A stretch of 64,000 bases of DNA from Ampelomyces quisqualis (Eukaryota; Ascomycota; Dothideomycetes; Pleosporales; Phaeosphaeriaceae). The notes below the pieces were generated by a model. It was not told where the DNA came from. It saw nothing but the letters and a program-made list of their open reading frames with translations, and ran no database searches. Positions 1 to 10,576 of this stretch are shown piece after piece (the stretch's first letter is position 1; every line of letters begins with the position of its first letter). The stretch lies in NCBI GenBank assembly GCA_018398575.1, contig JAGTXZ010000009.1, positions 124,001-188,000 on the forward strand, in the 5' to 3' direction. The position numbers were made by a program, and so were the translations under genes.

Positions 1-878
1 ATCCCCACGTTACCATCCCATCTCCCACTTCCTCCACTCCAACCGCATGTCATCTACTGTCTGAGCTACCGGTTTAACTGGCTGCTGCCAGTCGCAAATG
101 AGCGATGAAGCGGGGCGTTGTTGTGATGACGAAGTCAGCCCTGTTTGCGCGACGTTGGTAGTGGACCATCGTCGTGGTAACACACTTATATCCCTTGAAA
201 CTCCTTCTTTCACAAGAGAGACCTTTGCGAGAAATTCATGAAGGAGAGCCAAAGACAGGGAGGGTGGCAGCAAGGGTGAGATTGAAAAGCGCCCTGTGCT
301 ACAAGGAACTTGCGTTCCAGGCACTTGCTTTTTGCGGAACGGGAGACTCATTCAAAGTCTCTGGGAAGTGGAAGGGGTCTCGTCTCCCCGTCTTTCTCCG
401 TCTTTCATATTCTTCTCTTATCTTTTGCTCTCCTCGAAAAAAGCTGTTCCTTCCGCCAACTTGCGCGTACGATAGTCCTTGTCGCTACTACTCCGTACAT
501 GCCGATCTGATATCGACCCGTTTTGAAGATACGACCAACGGCATTGCATTCGGACCGACTTTGCAACGCAGTGTTGGTATGATCTGACGCGACTCGACGC
601 ACTTGCGCGGAGAAAGAGGAGGTCGTGGAAGTGACTTGTTGAGTAGTAGTATTGCACTATACTACGTTGTTTCGCAAGCCCGACTGACGACCGTCGTCTG
701 CGAATCTCACACCCCATTGCTGGTCCCACCAACCAAAAGGCGCATCAAATACGAATACCGAGTCACGTATCTAAGTCGAATTTCGCAATTGCTCATATCG
801 AGTCCAACGTGATTGACATCCCAGTCACGTTGAAACAAGAGAGGTGTCACAAGACACTGCGAAGTTCATTCTCCGACC
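1..878. other. Intergenic, no gene recognised
   Basis: Short reading frames of up to 137 codons occur on both strands, but they overlap each other and none shows a recognisable domain, a good start context or spliceable continuation. The stretch could be flank of a gene lying left of the window edge. Confidence 0.5.
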
Positions 879-1085
879 ATGTGCTACATCGTCTATACAA
901 TCCACTCATGTAACCACTGGATACCGCAGCCGCAAAGCAACAATGGCCCGATATTGCGTATATGCGACGAAGCCGAGAAACTACGCCTAGGTCACCCGTG
1001 TCCGGAGACACAACGAGAACACAAGGTCGTGAATCGTAGTCAAGGCATGTGCAATGGCTGTATGTGGAAGAAAGTGTTTAAATGA
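879..1085 (+). CDS. Small Cys-rich hypothetical protein (68 aa)
   Basis: This is a short intronless frame starting MCYIVYTIHSC after a reasonable ATG context (CGACCATG). It has seven cysteines and several histidines: C2, then SCNH, ICDE, HPCP and, near the end, MCNGC. From memory, Dothideomycete genomes hold many small orphan proteins that begin MCY..YT..CGH and carry scattered CxxC pairs; this frame fits that pattern and could bind zinc. No signal peptide is visible. Function is unknown. The frame is short enough to be a chance ORF, and no neighbouring gene supports it. Confidence 0.4.
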   Translation: MCYIVYTIHSCNHWIPQPQSNNGPILRICDEAEKLRLGHPCPETQREHKVVNRSQGMCNGCMWKKVFK

Positions 1086-3596
1086 GTAGAACATTCAGCG
1101 TCGAACAGGTGGAAATTTATGAGAAAATAAGAGGAGGAAATTGAAACACAAGAGCAAGGATTGTAAATCCGGCAGCCCGTAGAGCTTTCAGCGCACGAGA
1201 GTCAAGACGGCGTAACGCAGATCAATACCGCAAAATACATCAATAGAACATCGAAGGCGCGCACGGTCGTACCCAGATACGAATGGACATGGACACGACC
1301 GCCACAGGACCAATATATCTTTTCACGGCCGCTCGAACTAGACTTTCCCCAAACAGAAGCGACGTAATACGCGGGCGTTACGCTTTTACACCACGCAGTG
1401 CAACTAACTAATCCACACGCAAAATACGAGGCTCGGGATACATTTGGAACTATGGCGTTTGGGAAAGACATATGGCATATACCCCTTCATTCATCTTACT
1501 TCCTTCCAGGCGGAGCAACTCCGTTGGTATCATAGTATATCTACTGCAATAATTTGGTACCTATTACGCGCTATCAAGCTCAATCAAATCACAGAAAAGT
1601 CGATCATGCATTGAAGAGCCTCTCCGCGCTCATGTACCTGGACAAAGGCGAGATTGTGACTCCGCAGACCAAACTCCACCACTAGCTATCGAGCAAACAC
1701 CAAACCAACTCATACTTTCCAACAGATAAAAAATAACTCGTCTCAATGATCTCTAGTTGAACTACAACGCAACCTAGCACAGCCGCCAGACTACGATGTG
1801 TCACGCACTCTACTCCCCCTCCCTCAGCTGCAAGCACAGATCTTCCGATCCAGGTCCCAATCTCCAGCTATGCGAAGATGCGTAACGACGCGGCGACCAT
1901 TGCCTGATGATGGGTGAAGAGCAAAAGTTTGTGATCGACGGTGACTGTCCAGCGTGTTGTTGGGCAGATGATGAAAACCCCAAGGAAAGCGAATGGGAGA
2001 AGAAGGACAAAGAGGAGCTACGAGTTGATGTACAACGAGATATACAGAAGGAATTATGTGAGCTGGTGGAGATGGAGAAAGAGGCTTGTAGTAAAAGAGA
2101 ATGATTTGTTTGGCCAAGTCGCAGGACAGTGTTAATCTTTCGGGTAGCTCGAGCTATGGGAGGTAATCTAACCACTGTAAAAACTCGCGGGTGTTGAAGT
2201 TTTTGAAGCAAGGTCTAATAGCAAGTTTTAATTGGTTGATCGCATAAACACTACTTGTGCGTTTTTGTATACTTTGTAACCATAAAAGGCAGTGTTTCCT
2301 TCTCAGGATAAATGGCCGCAAAGTATTTCTTGGTACTGAGACCTGTTAGATCTGCCTTTTTCTTATAGTTGTAGTGCTTGAGTGCGAGCAACTGCCTGCT
2401 GTACTATCTAGGTTTAGGGTCAAAAGCCTACTCGCGAGCTCTTACGGCATAGGAGGTAAAAGTAGGCATTGAGTTTTAAAGAGGTTAGCTGTGTGTATTG
2501 TGTGTGCTTTTTCGTTACCTCTCCTCTTCTGTGCATGCTGCTGAGTGATTCGCATGATTATACTTGCCAGCTGTTTCTAGCTGTTCATTTGCCGCCTTGA
2601 TTACCGTAGACGCGATAAGCGCCGGGAAACTGTGCAACCACCGCGATCAACACTACTCTGTTTTATTGCCTAGATAGGCAGTTTGCACAACTACCCTATG
2701 CAGTTAGAACGACCCACAAATATTATTTGACAAGTATGCTCCCCTCTTTCCCTGAATTTGACCAGGCTATTTAGGTCGATAAACAAAGAGAGATGAGAAT
2801 CTGAGATCAGGCGCGTCAACACAACGCTAAATCATACTCGCACCTCATTCGGATAGCATATCCAAGCAGTTTCTCTCAGCCTGGTTGTACAGCAACTCAA
2901 CCAAGATCATGTCTACGTTAAACAAGTATATAGTGCAGTTGCAATGTGCGCCACACAAACTAAATCACCACATCGCGCTAACGAAAAAAACGCGAACCTG
3001 TGCTTCTTTAATGGAAAGACAACGAAATAGCCCGCGAATTATCCAAGCTTCTTATGACTGACGTCAAGGCCGAGTCCAGTGATGCCAAGATGGGGGCCGA
3101 TATAGTCATGAAGGGTGAGTGAGGCGCGGGCTCAGTTTGCGGCGCTGACGTGTGCCTTGGACGAGAACCACGGGCAACGGAGCATTTGTATGAAACAAAA
3201 CGAGCACAGGCGTTTGCGAGGTGATTGCGAGCTGTAGTCAGAGGAGACCGGCGATCGTGTGAGTCGCTAAAAGTTGGTGTTGATGACTACACATCGTGGT
3301 GTGTGTCGTGTAGTACAAACAATGTGATTGATGAGTACAACGATGTGAACTATGCGCTATGACTGTCTGATGATGTTTGTCTGTGCTAAGTACTTTGGGG
3401 CATTCCTTTGCGGCTTACAATATTATTCTTGCTATTCTTCATTCTGAGGCAGTACATGCGCGGCGAAGACTAAGGTTGAAACTGCGGCGCCCTAAAGCTG
3501 CATTCATTTGTATACTGTTAAACTTGTCTATGAAGAACTGTAGGCTATTTGCACAAGCCTCTTCCAAGTTTACGGCGCATCGATGCTTGGAGTGCG
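1086..3596. other. Gene-poor interval
   Basis: No gene can be supported. A 65-codon frame at 1907-2104 (+) reads as acidic and Glu/Lys-rich with one CPACC motif and could be a terminal exon of a small orphan gene, but no upstream exon was found. The part from about 2220 to 3300 is somewhat AT-rich and free of long frames. Confidence 0.5.
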
Positions 3597-5510
3597 ATGG
3601 ATCCTACACGAGCGACTGTTGACTATCTCAGCCTTGAAGATCATCAGTGGATGGAATTACTAAAACGGCACAGTAGCTGTGGAGAAGTTCCAAATGGTGA
3701 CTGGCGTCAAAAGAAAGAGAACAGGTTCTCGTTGACACCTTTTGCCGCAGCCCAGGAAGCAACTGTGCGGCGAGCAAGCTGTGCGACTCCACCCAGGAAT
3801 TGCCTCGCAAGGATTTTGCGGCGTTTGCGGGGAAGGAATAGTGTTGATCAAGACAAAATGTCTATTCGGAGTCTGCACGAGGCGGGTCGTGCGGCGTTGT
3901 GGACGTCTGCCGGACGCCAGAAAGCCGTGAATCTGGCAGGCAGGCTTGTCGATCGCCAGCAAGAGCAAAGCGAACAGCGCAGATGCCCGAGAAATCTGAC
4001 TGTGCTTCAGTTTCGCGACGACTCAGGCACCCCTGTTGGTGCCAACATTAGAGATGCTGATGATGAGCGAGGCAGTGAAGTTGCGCTGAGAAACGGCGTG
4101 CTCGGAGATGTCAGCACTCGGAGGTCTAAAACGACCGCGGCGCAGCGCCACAGTGCCCCAACCCCGGATCTTCAGTATAAGCGCCGAGGTACTTATATCG
4201 AAGCAAGCGAACATGCGCCCGAGAAATTCGAATCTGAGCAGCAATCTGGAAATCACGAGTCAAACATGGTGGGCCCCGACTCGGATCTTGAGTGGCTGGA
4301 TCCTATAAGAACTTTCAACCGGAACTTCAGCATATCAAGCAAAGCAGAGGCTGAAAGAGCCACACAGAGGTATGCTGAAGAAAGCATAGACATCATAGGA
4401 GGGTCGGACGAGGGAAACTTGACCGCGACAAACCTAAACGAGTACACCCACATGAGCATGGAGGGATATCAATCGGCTTCCTCGCCTCCAGAACTCGACG
4501 CAGGTCACCAAACCTCTGATAGCGACATGAGCGTCGTCGATGAAATCATCGCCGAACATCTTACCCCGGATCAATCTATGCTTGAGCTACTTCCAACTGA
4601 TGATGAAGGCCGGTTCGGAAGTTTTTACAGCGTCTCGAGCGAGTCCAAGATTTCTGAACCACGTCTGGTGAACAGTGGGATGAACTGGGACTACATCAAC
4701 GGCAGTGTACTACAATCTCGTTTCTCTTGGGGCTCATCAGTATATTCCGAAGCAAGCGCTGATCCCGTGGCTGATGGAGACGTATGGTGGAGGAAGTCAG
4801 CAGCAATCAAACCACTAAACGTCACAAAAGCAACGCCAAAGTCACCTCCTCCAATACCTGAACGCAATCCGCTGCGACTGTTACACAGACTAAGCAATAA
4901 TGTACCGAAAGGCTTCAGCTACAATATGCGGAGGTCGAGAAACATCCGCAACTTGCAACTCGATCTCTCCCGAGTGACCAAAGACGACCTACGAACATCG
5001 ATTTATTCGCCACGAAAAAAAGCTTCATCCGCCCCAGAGAAGAGAAAGTCGAAAAGAGCAAGCAAAGAACCAAGTCTCGCTCTACCAAGCCATATCCTCG
5101 AAGCTATGTGCAAATCAACACAAACACTGTGCCCAACGCACAGAGTCAGCACTAAGAAGAAGACTCGTCGAAGTACCAGAACTAGCAATCTTGCCTCTTC
5201 ATCAAGTTTGCACGCCCGTAGTCACTCCACCAAAGAATCTACTATTCGGTCGACGTATGCCAACCAGGTATTGATGCAATCTCGGAACGGACACACAAGG
5301 GCAGCAAGCGATCCCATGCGTGCCCCGGATATGGGTACGAATCAGGCGTGTAAATGGAACGAGTCAATGCCAAGTAGCGGGTGTATTAGGCGGTCGTGTA
5401 TTGCGGGGCTAGCAAATGAGCGAAGAGAGAAGCCAGTGGAAAGGTCAATGGCGATGGCACTTAACAAGCAATTGCCGCCGCTACCTGTGAGTTTGGAGCA
5501 AGGTAAATAA
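3597..5510 (+). CDS. Hypothetical protein, largely disordered (637 aa)
   Basis: A single-exon frame encodes 637 aa from the first in-frame ATG (MDPTRATVDYLSLEDHQW); the frame stays open upstream to 3549, but only with non-ATG codons. I do not recognise the family. The N-terminal 60 residues look folded. The rest is rich in Ser, Arg, Glu and Pro and probably disordered, with an acidic middle (around MSVVDEIIAEHL) and a basic Ser/Lys-rich C-terminal third (SPRKKASSAPEKRKSKRA). A proline stretch (KSPPPIPERNP) could bind SH3 domains. There is no signal peptide or membrane segment. Length and codon use suggest a real gene, perhaps a scaffold or regulator; that is inference. Confidence 0.7.
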   Translation: MDPTRATVDYLSLEDHQWMELLKRHSSCGEVPNGDWRQKKENRFSLTPFAAAQEATVRRASCATPPRNCLARILRRLRGRNSVDQDKMSIRSLHEAGRAALWTSAGRQKAVNLAGRLVDRQQEQSEQRRCPRNLTVLQFRDDSGTPVGANIRDADDERGSEVALRNGVLGDVSTRRSKTTAAQRHSAPTPDLQYKRRGTYIEASEHAPEKFESEQQSGNHESNMVGPDSDLEWLDPIRTFNRNFSISSKAEAERATQRYAEESIDIIGGSDEGNLTATNLNEYTHMSMEGYQSASSPPELDAGHQTSDSDMSVVDEIIAEHLTPDQSMLELLPTDDEGRFGSFYSVSSESKISEPRLVNSGMNWDYINGSVLQSRFSWGSSVYSEASADPVADGDVWWRKSAAIKPLNVTKATPKSPPPIPERNPLRLLHRLSNNVPKGFSYNMRRSRNIRNLQLDLSRVTKDDLRTSIYSPRKKASSAPEKRKSKRASKEPSLALPSHILEAMCKSTQTLCPTHRVSTKKKTRRSTRTSNLASSSSLHARSHSTKESTIRSTYANQVLMQSRNGHTRAASDPMRAPDMGTNQACKWNESMPSSGCIRRSCIAGLANERREKPVERSMAMALNKQLPPLPVSLEQGK

Positions 5511-8500
5511 CGTACATGAGTATCTGCTGGACCTTGGGCTATCGGATCTGCGTCGGAAAGAGTTGACGCTGCTCGGGCTGGTCGGGTTGCAAATATAGTA
5601 TGCCAGCAATTGCCAATCGCATATAGGACATTGCACCGTGATTATTACCGCCTAGTGTTCAACTGCGATAATTGGGTCTCATCATATCTCAATTTCCCTT
5701 GTCCAAACAAGACTTTCAGAGAACCCAGCATGATTCCTTTCGAATTTTTCAGGCTCAACGCTGACCCGACAATTACACTTTCGACCAGAATGGCGGTCTT
5801 TCAGCGCATGCGTAAGTGCCGTCGTCGTCCCCATTGACAGATACTAAAGTCGAATAATTAGGACAAGAAACAGATAACATCAACTATCGCTTTCACGTGT
5901 ACTTCAAGTCCGTTTCTATTGTCATCTTTTATAAATTATAACAAGCCTCTACGCTCTTCTTCTATGATACGCTACTTAAATTGCGTAGCTCCTTCGCTTA
6001 CAGGATGTCTCTAAGTACTTCCAGGTTTACCTAACATATTCACATTACAACTTGCCATCAACACTAGCCAAGAAGATTATGCAGGATAATTTGGTAAAGG
6101 CAAATTCGCATCATAGTCTACTCACTGATTCTCTCACTAACATACATCAGCCACATGCGTCTTCGTCAAAAACACACTGAGTTTTCAAACCACAGCCGGA
6201 AAGATACAAAAATTATGTAAGAGCTATGACATCTATCTCTGAAATCAAAGGCACGAATAAAGCTCTAAATTCCGGTCTTTGAAGCGGGTGATAAACAACC
6301 CTGGCACAATGAATGTGCCAATCCCGGAAGCACTGCGCGTCTAAGTAATATATACTCAACAAGTGGGAGGAAAATTTTGCCCAGCCGCTATTAATCGGCC
6401 AGAGCAATTGTGAATGAACCAGTGCAATCCAAAAGCTCTAGCGTCGAGTGTAAGGTTCGAATAGCTTCTTCTTCCTTCGAATTGGCCATTTTCTATTCGA
6501 AGATTGCCTTGCAGTCTCTGTCCAAAAAATTCCTGTGCCGATGTAGAGTCGTGGATGACCTGATAACTTGGGTCGTGCGGGCTGTAGGAAAGCTAGCTTA
6601 GATCGGGATCGTGACAGATCAAAGCGACAATTCGATGAGCTCTGAAACAGATAGCTAGCCAATACTACCGGGACTTGCTGCCCCTCGTTTGGACAAACGC
6701 CGTTGTGGTCATAGCTTGTTGTCCAGGGCATTCGGCGTATGGTTTTTGCATAATTTAGTCGCGCCACCTGCGAAAAACTTCCGTCACTAAGCCTACTCCA
6801 ATTTCGAATCACTATATGGGGTTTCTCTTGTAACTAATGCAATGACTCTATCCTTAGTAGTCTCGCAGCTCAATGTATACAAGCCGCTCTGCGCATTCTC
6901 AAGGCTAATTTGAGGAAATTTGCCACGCTAAGAATGAAGATAATGCGCCTTAATTTCTTATTTTATTCTTTTATGTGTCGTTCAAGGTAATTCGTATGAC
7001 CAACGTCAACGTTCCCTCAAATCTTATTATCCTGAAAGACACGTTTAAAGCTGTGTTCGAGGGCAGAGAGCTAATGTGGCTTGATAATTCTGTTGTATAA
7101 TGCTTCTAGTACAATCAAGTTCCTAGTATTATCTGACAGATCGGCTGTAAACCACAGAAGTGGTCGTTGTTTAAGATTAACGCCTGCATTACCAAATTTG
7201 GTCGTCATTGGGACTGTTACTGGTCTGCCTCGTGGTTCGGACTCTAGTGGCCGCAATCTGTGCGTTAATTGAATACGAATGTGTTTTCGAAGCTTGAACA
7301 TTCATCGGCATTGTACCGTGTGCACAATAGAATTGATCTATTCTTAGACGTCGTCACGATTGTTTGAAGACAGCCAAAGGAAGCTGGAGACCCGTCTTTC
7401 CAATTCTTTTGTGCCTTGTACGGCATAGTGCAGATCATACATGACTGTCTGGTCAAGGCGATCAATCAGGTTGAGAAACTTACTTGAATCTACTTTGAGA
7501 TCGTAGCGAGAAATGCTGTGAGAAATCTGTTTGATACTGATACTAGGTCCTAATGCAAGCGTGGTACATCTTTCGTTTGGTTTCTTGACCTTTGATGCGA
7601 CACAAGTCTATAGATCTTCTGCGATCCTATACTGGAGGAACGCGGGAAAGATATGCTCTGAACCCCTATGCAGTAGCTTATTCGACCCTTGATCTAGTTG
7701 CTGGGTGTTTTCACCGCTTATCAAATCAGTATATTCAACATTGACGGGACGCTCTAAATCATGACTTCCTGCCTTATACTTTTTTACATTGCGGGGAGAA
7801 GAATATTTCTGTAGAGTGTAAGTTTCTGCAAAGTGATACTGCGGCGTAGGATTTGAGGGCGCTTGATCTGGTAGGCGATCGCGCTCCAAGACTAGCGTGA
7901 ATCCACTAGCCATACTCTAGCAGTACGTCAGATTCACAAACCTACTTGCTTGCAATTCTTTGGTCGGATATTAGATCAACTTATCCTGTTGGTAACTATG
8001 CCAACTTGCTTTCTCCAAGTGTTCAAGTGTCTGGTCGATGTAGTGGTTGGAACGGTGCATCTTACGCGCCTGTCAGCAGGGAGCAACACGGCTGCATCTA
8101 AGACAATATTTGATAATGCCAAGATACAGTTGTATGGCGTAGCGACCGTCAGACTGCTAGCAGCCCAACGGTTGTCCGGGCAATCCTACACGCATGATCA
8201 TTGCATGAAGTTGCAGGCAAGAAAAGCGCAAAATCCAGAGTGTGTAGCAAAAACTCGAGGCTGTCCAAAGTCATCACTATCCAGAAATGAGTGTTGGCGT
8301 ACAGTTTAGTGTGCAACAGTGAGAGTTGCACCCTAGGAGAGTTGTGCTATCCTGGAACGGACTGCAGCAATCATTATACTCGATGTATTGAAAGAACAGA
8401 GTTCCGATTCTGGCAGATGTTACGGTAGGCAGGACCGGAAATCACTATGATGCGCTTGGATTCTGTTGACTATACTGTACGCATGTACTACTCCCATCCC

Positions 8501-8871
8501 AGCGTTTGCGGTGAACCACGACTTGGACTCCAACGCTAGGACACTAAAAATAAATCAGTGAGATCAAGGTTGTCGTTGCTGTGAAAACATCGCAGGGCTG
8601 GACTGCTACTCCGCCGTTTTTGAGCTCTAGATGCACGCTTGATTGTTCTTCCTGAAGAGGACAAGGACTTACAAGGCGATCTGAGAGGCAAGTTTAATTC
8701 CACGTCATCGCCAGCACCATGTACTTTGGGACAGATTTATTCAATGGCAATCATATTGATCGCCAGCAGTCAATGCCGCTATATCGCGTACATTAGCCTG
8801 ACCTCTTGGTCACGGCCATTTCCAACCATCATAAATTCATAAATACATGTTATCCAGTGCAGCGAAACCAC
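5511..8871. other. Gene-poor interval, 3.4 kb
   Basis: No recognisable gene. The best isolated frame is 7608-7913 (-), an ATG-started 101-codon ORF (MASGFTLVLERDRLPDQA...) without known motifs or flanking exons, too weak to call. The sequence is moderately AT-rich with many stop codons, so old decayed sequence is possible. Confidence 0.5.
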
Positions 8872-10576
8872 CTAGTAGACAAAGAAAGTCTGCACTTCGT
8901 CGTCCAACTCCCTAAGCTTCTTGTTCTTGCGCATGAAGACGATCTTCGCAACCCACGCGAGCGCAAAGGTAGCAATAGAAAACGCAGCGGACGAGCTAAG
9001 CGCAATAACGTAGCGAGGCTCGTCGGACTTGGGCCAGAGATAAGGAGTCCTGCGCATAGCGTTAGTCACATACGAAAGTGTTAGGGAGTAATTGGGGCTA
9101 CGAACCAGATGAAAGAAGCGTTCATGACGGTCGTCACGATACCGATGGCGACGGCTTTCTTCTCAGGTGTCTGACCACAAGTCGATCCGCACCATCCAAG
9201 AATGAGCGAGTTAACGCCATATGTGCCGATCGTGAAGATGACCATAGCGGTGTAGCGACCTGCAACGCAATTGGCGCACAAGCGACGAGGAAGCCAACGG
9301 TGGCAACACACTTGGAGATGGTAATGTGCCATGTGCGCTCGTTGAACTTGCCAGAGGACCAGGAGACTGCGATCGTGACCGCACCGGCGATCAGGTAGGG
9401 TGGGCAAGTCAAGACAAGAGTAATGAGCTGGGAGAAGCCGAGGGTCTTGACAACAGTGGGGAAGAAGTTCTATGGAAGTCAGCAAAGGTGTCACGTGATC
9501 AGGGTCTGCAAGACCAGGTGCCCGGAGACCCCAGACAGAGGGAGACCCACTTTGAAGCCATTAGCTGCCAAACTAGAATCATTGATTAACAAGCGTCTCA
9601 GGGCGTGGAATGGGTAGTACATACTGCATGTGAGCCATAGCCGCAAAGAGCCAGACCATTGGGTCACTTCCAGCCTGGCGGAAACCAGCCCAAACAGAAG
9701 TTTGACCCTTGTTACCAACAGTATCGAGAGCCATTCGGTTTGTGGCGAGATCACGCTCCTCCTGAGTCAACCACCACGTGTTGTGGGGGAAATCTGGAAG
9801 CATGACTGCAAGAAAGTTAGCAAGTAGAAAAGCTTCGGAGATTTTCACCCCTCGCACAAACATCACTTACAGAATCCGACAACAGCAACGACAAAGGTAA
9901 CAACACCCTGTAAAATAAACAACCAACGCCACCCTGTGATGCCAGCGACGTCGCCGAGACCGTGGAAGATACCAGCGGCAATCAAGCCAGCGAAAGCGGT
10001 GGCGAGAATGTTACCAGTGTACAGGATGGCGATACGTGTGGCAACTTCCTTGCGGGTATAAAACATTGACAGCAAAAAAACAGCACCTGGGTAGTACGGC
10101 GCTTCAGTGACACCAAGGAAGAAGCGGGTGAGGAGGAGGCCCGTGAAGTCCTTGGACAGAGCGGTCAGAGCACTGACAACGGCCCAGAGCATCATGCAGA
10201 TGCCCATGTAGCGGGAAGGACGAATACGATTGAGCAACATGTTGGAGGGGATTTGGCCGAGTAGATATCCGACGAACAAGATCGACACACATGTCTGGTA
10301 CTGGGTGCTGGAGAGATTGAGATCCTCCTCCAAGTCGTCGAGACGCGCGAGGGCAATGGCGTTGCGATCAAGATAGTTGAGCCAGTACATAGACCACAGC
10401 ATGGGCAGGATGTAGCGGTCGAGCTTCTTGACGAGCGCAATTTCGCGCGGGTCGGTCTTCTCGTAGGCGCCAGAGTAATCCGTGTTCTGGACGATTGGGA
10501 CTGGTTTCAGGATGCCCTCATCCCTCGTCTGCTGGTGCTCGAGCATGACGACTTCATTCTTGATGTCGTTACCCAT
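8872..10576 (-). CDS. MFS transporter, Dal5/TNA1-like (apparent frameshift)
   Basis: This is a five-exon gene, complement(join(8872..9049,9106..9469,9551..9572,9625..9805,9871..10576)). It encodes a roughly 483-aa permease of the anion:cation symporter branch of the major facilitator superfamily, whose members carry allantoate, nicotinate or similar carboxylates across the plasma membrane; the substrate is not predictable here. Evidence includes YWLNYLDRNAIALARLDD in TM1, GRIRPSRYMGICM-like loops after the first helices, and the family-typical HLAANGFKNFFPTV junction, which needs a 22-nt exon 3. The ATG at 10576 (MGNDIKNEVV) has context CTCACCATG and was preferred to the longer frame starting at 10738. 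The exons add to 1451 nt, one short of a multiple of three. The break lies near 9262-9275 in exon 4, where VGFLVACA must switch frame to reach GRYTAMVIF. Sequencing error or a recent null allele are both possible. Confidence 0.85.

Noticed and set aside
7608..7913. 101-codon minus-strand ORF
   Set aside because: ATG-started but without motifs, flanking exons or recognisable family; expected by chance in 3 kb.
9206..9280. A 50-nt intron (GTGTTG...TTGCAG) that would restore the transporter frame
   Set aside because: It would delete the conserved helix VATVGFLVACA; a one-base deletion is more economical. Kept as an alternative in the finding.
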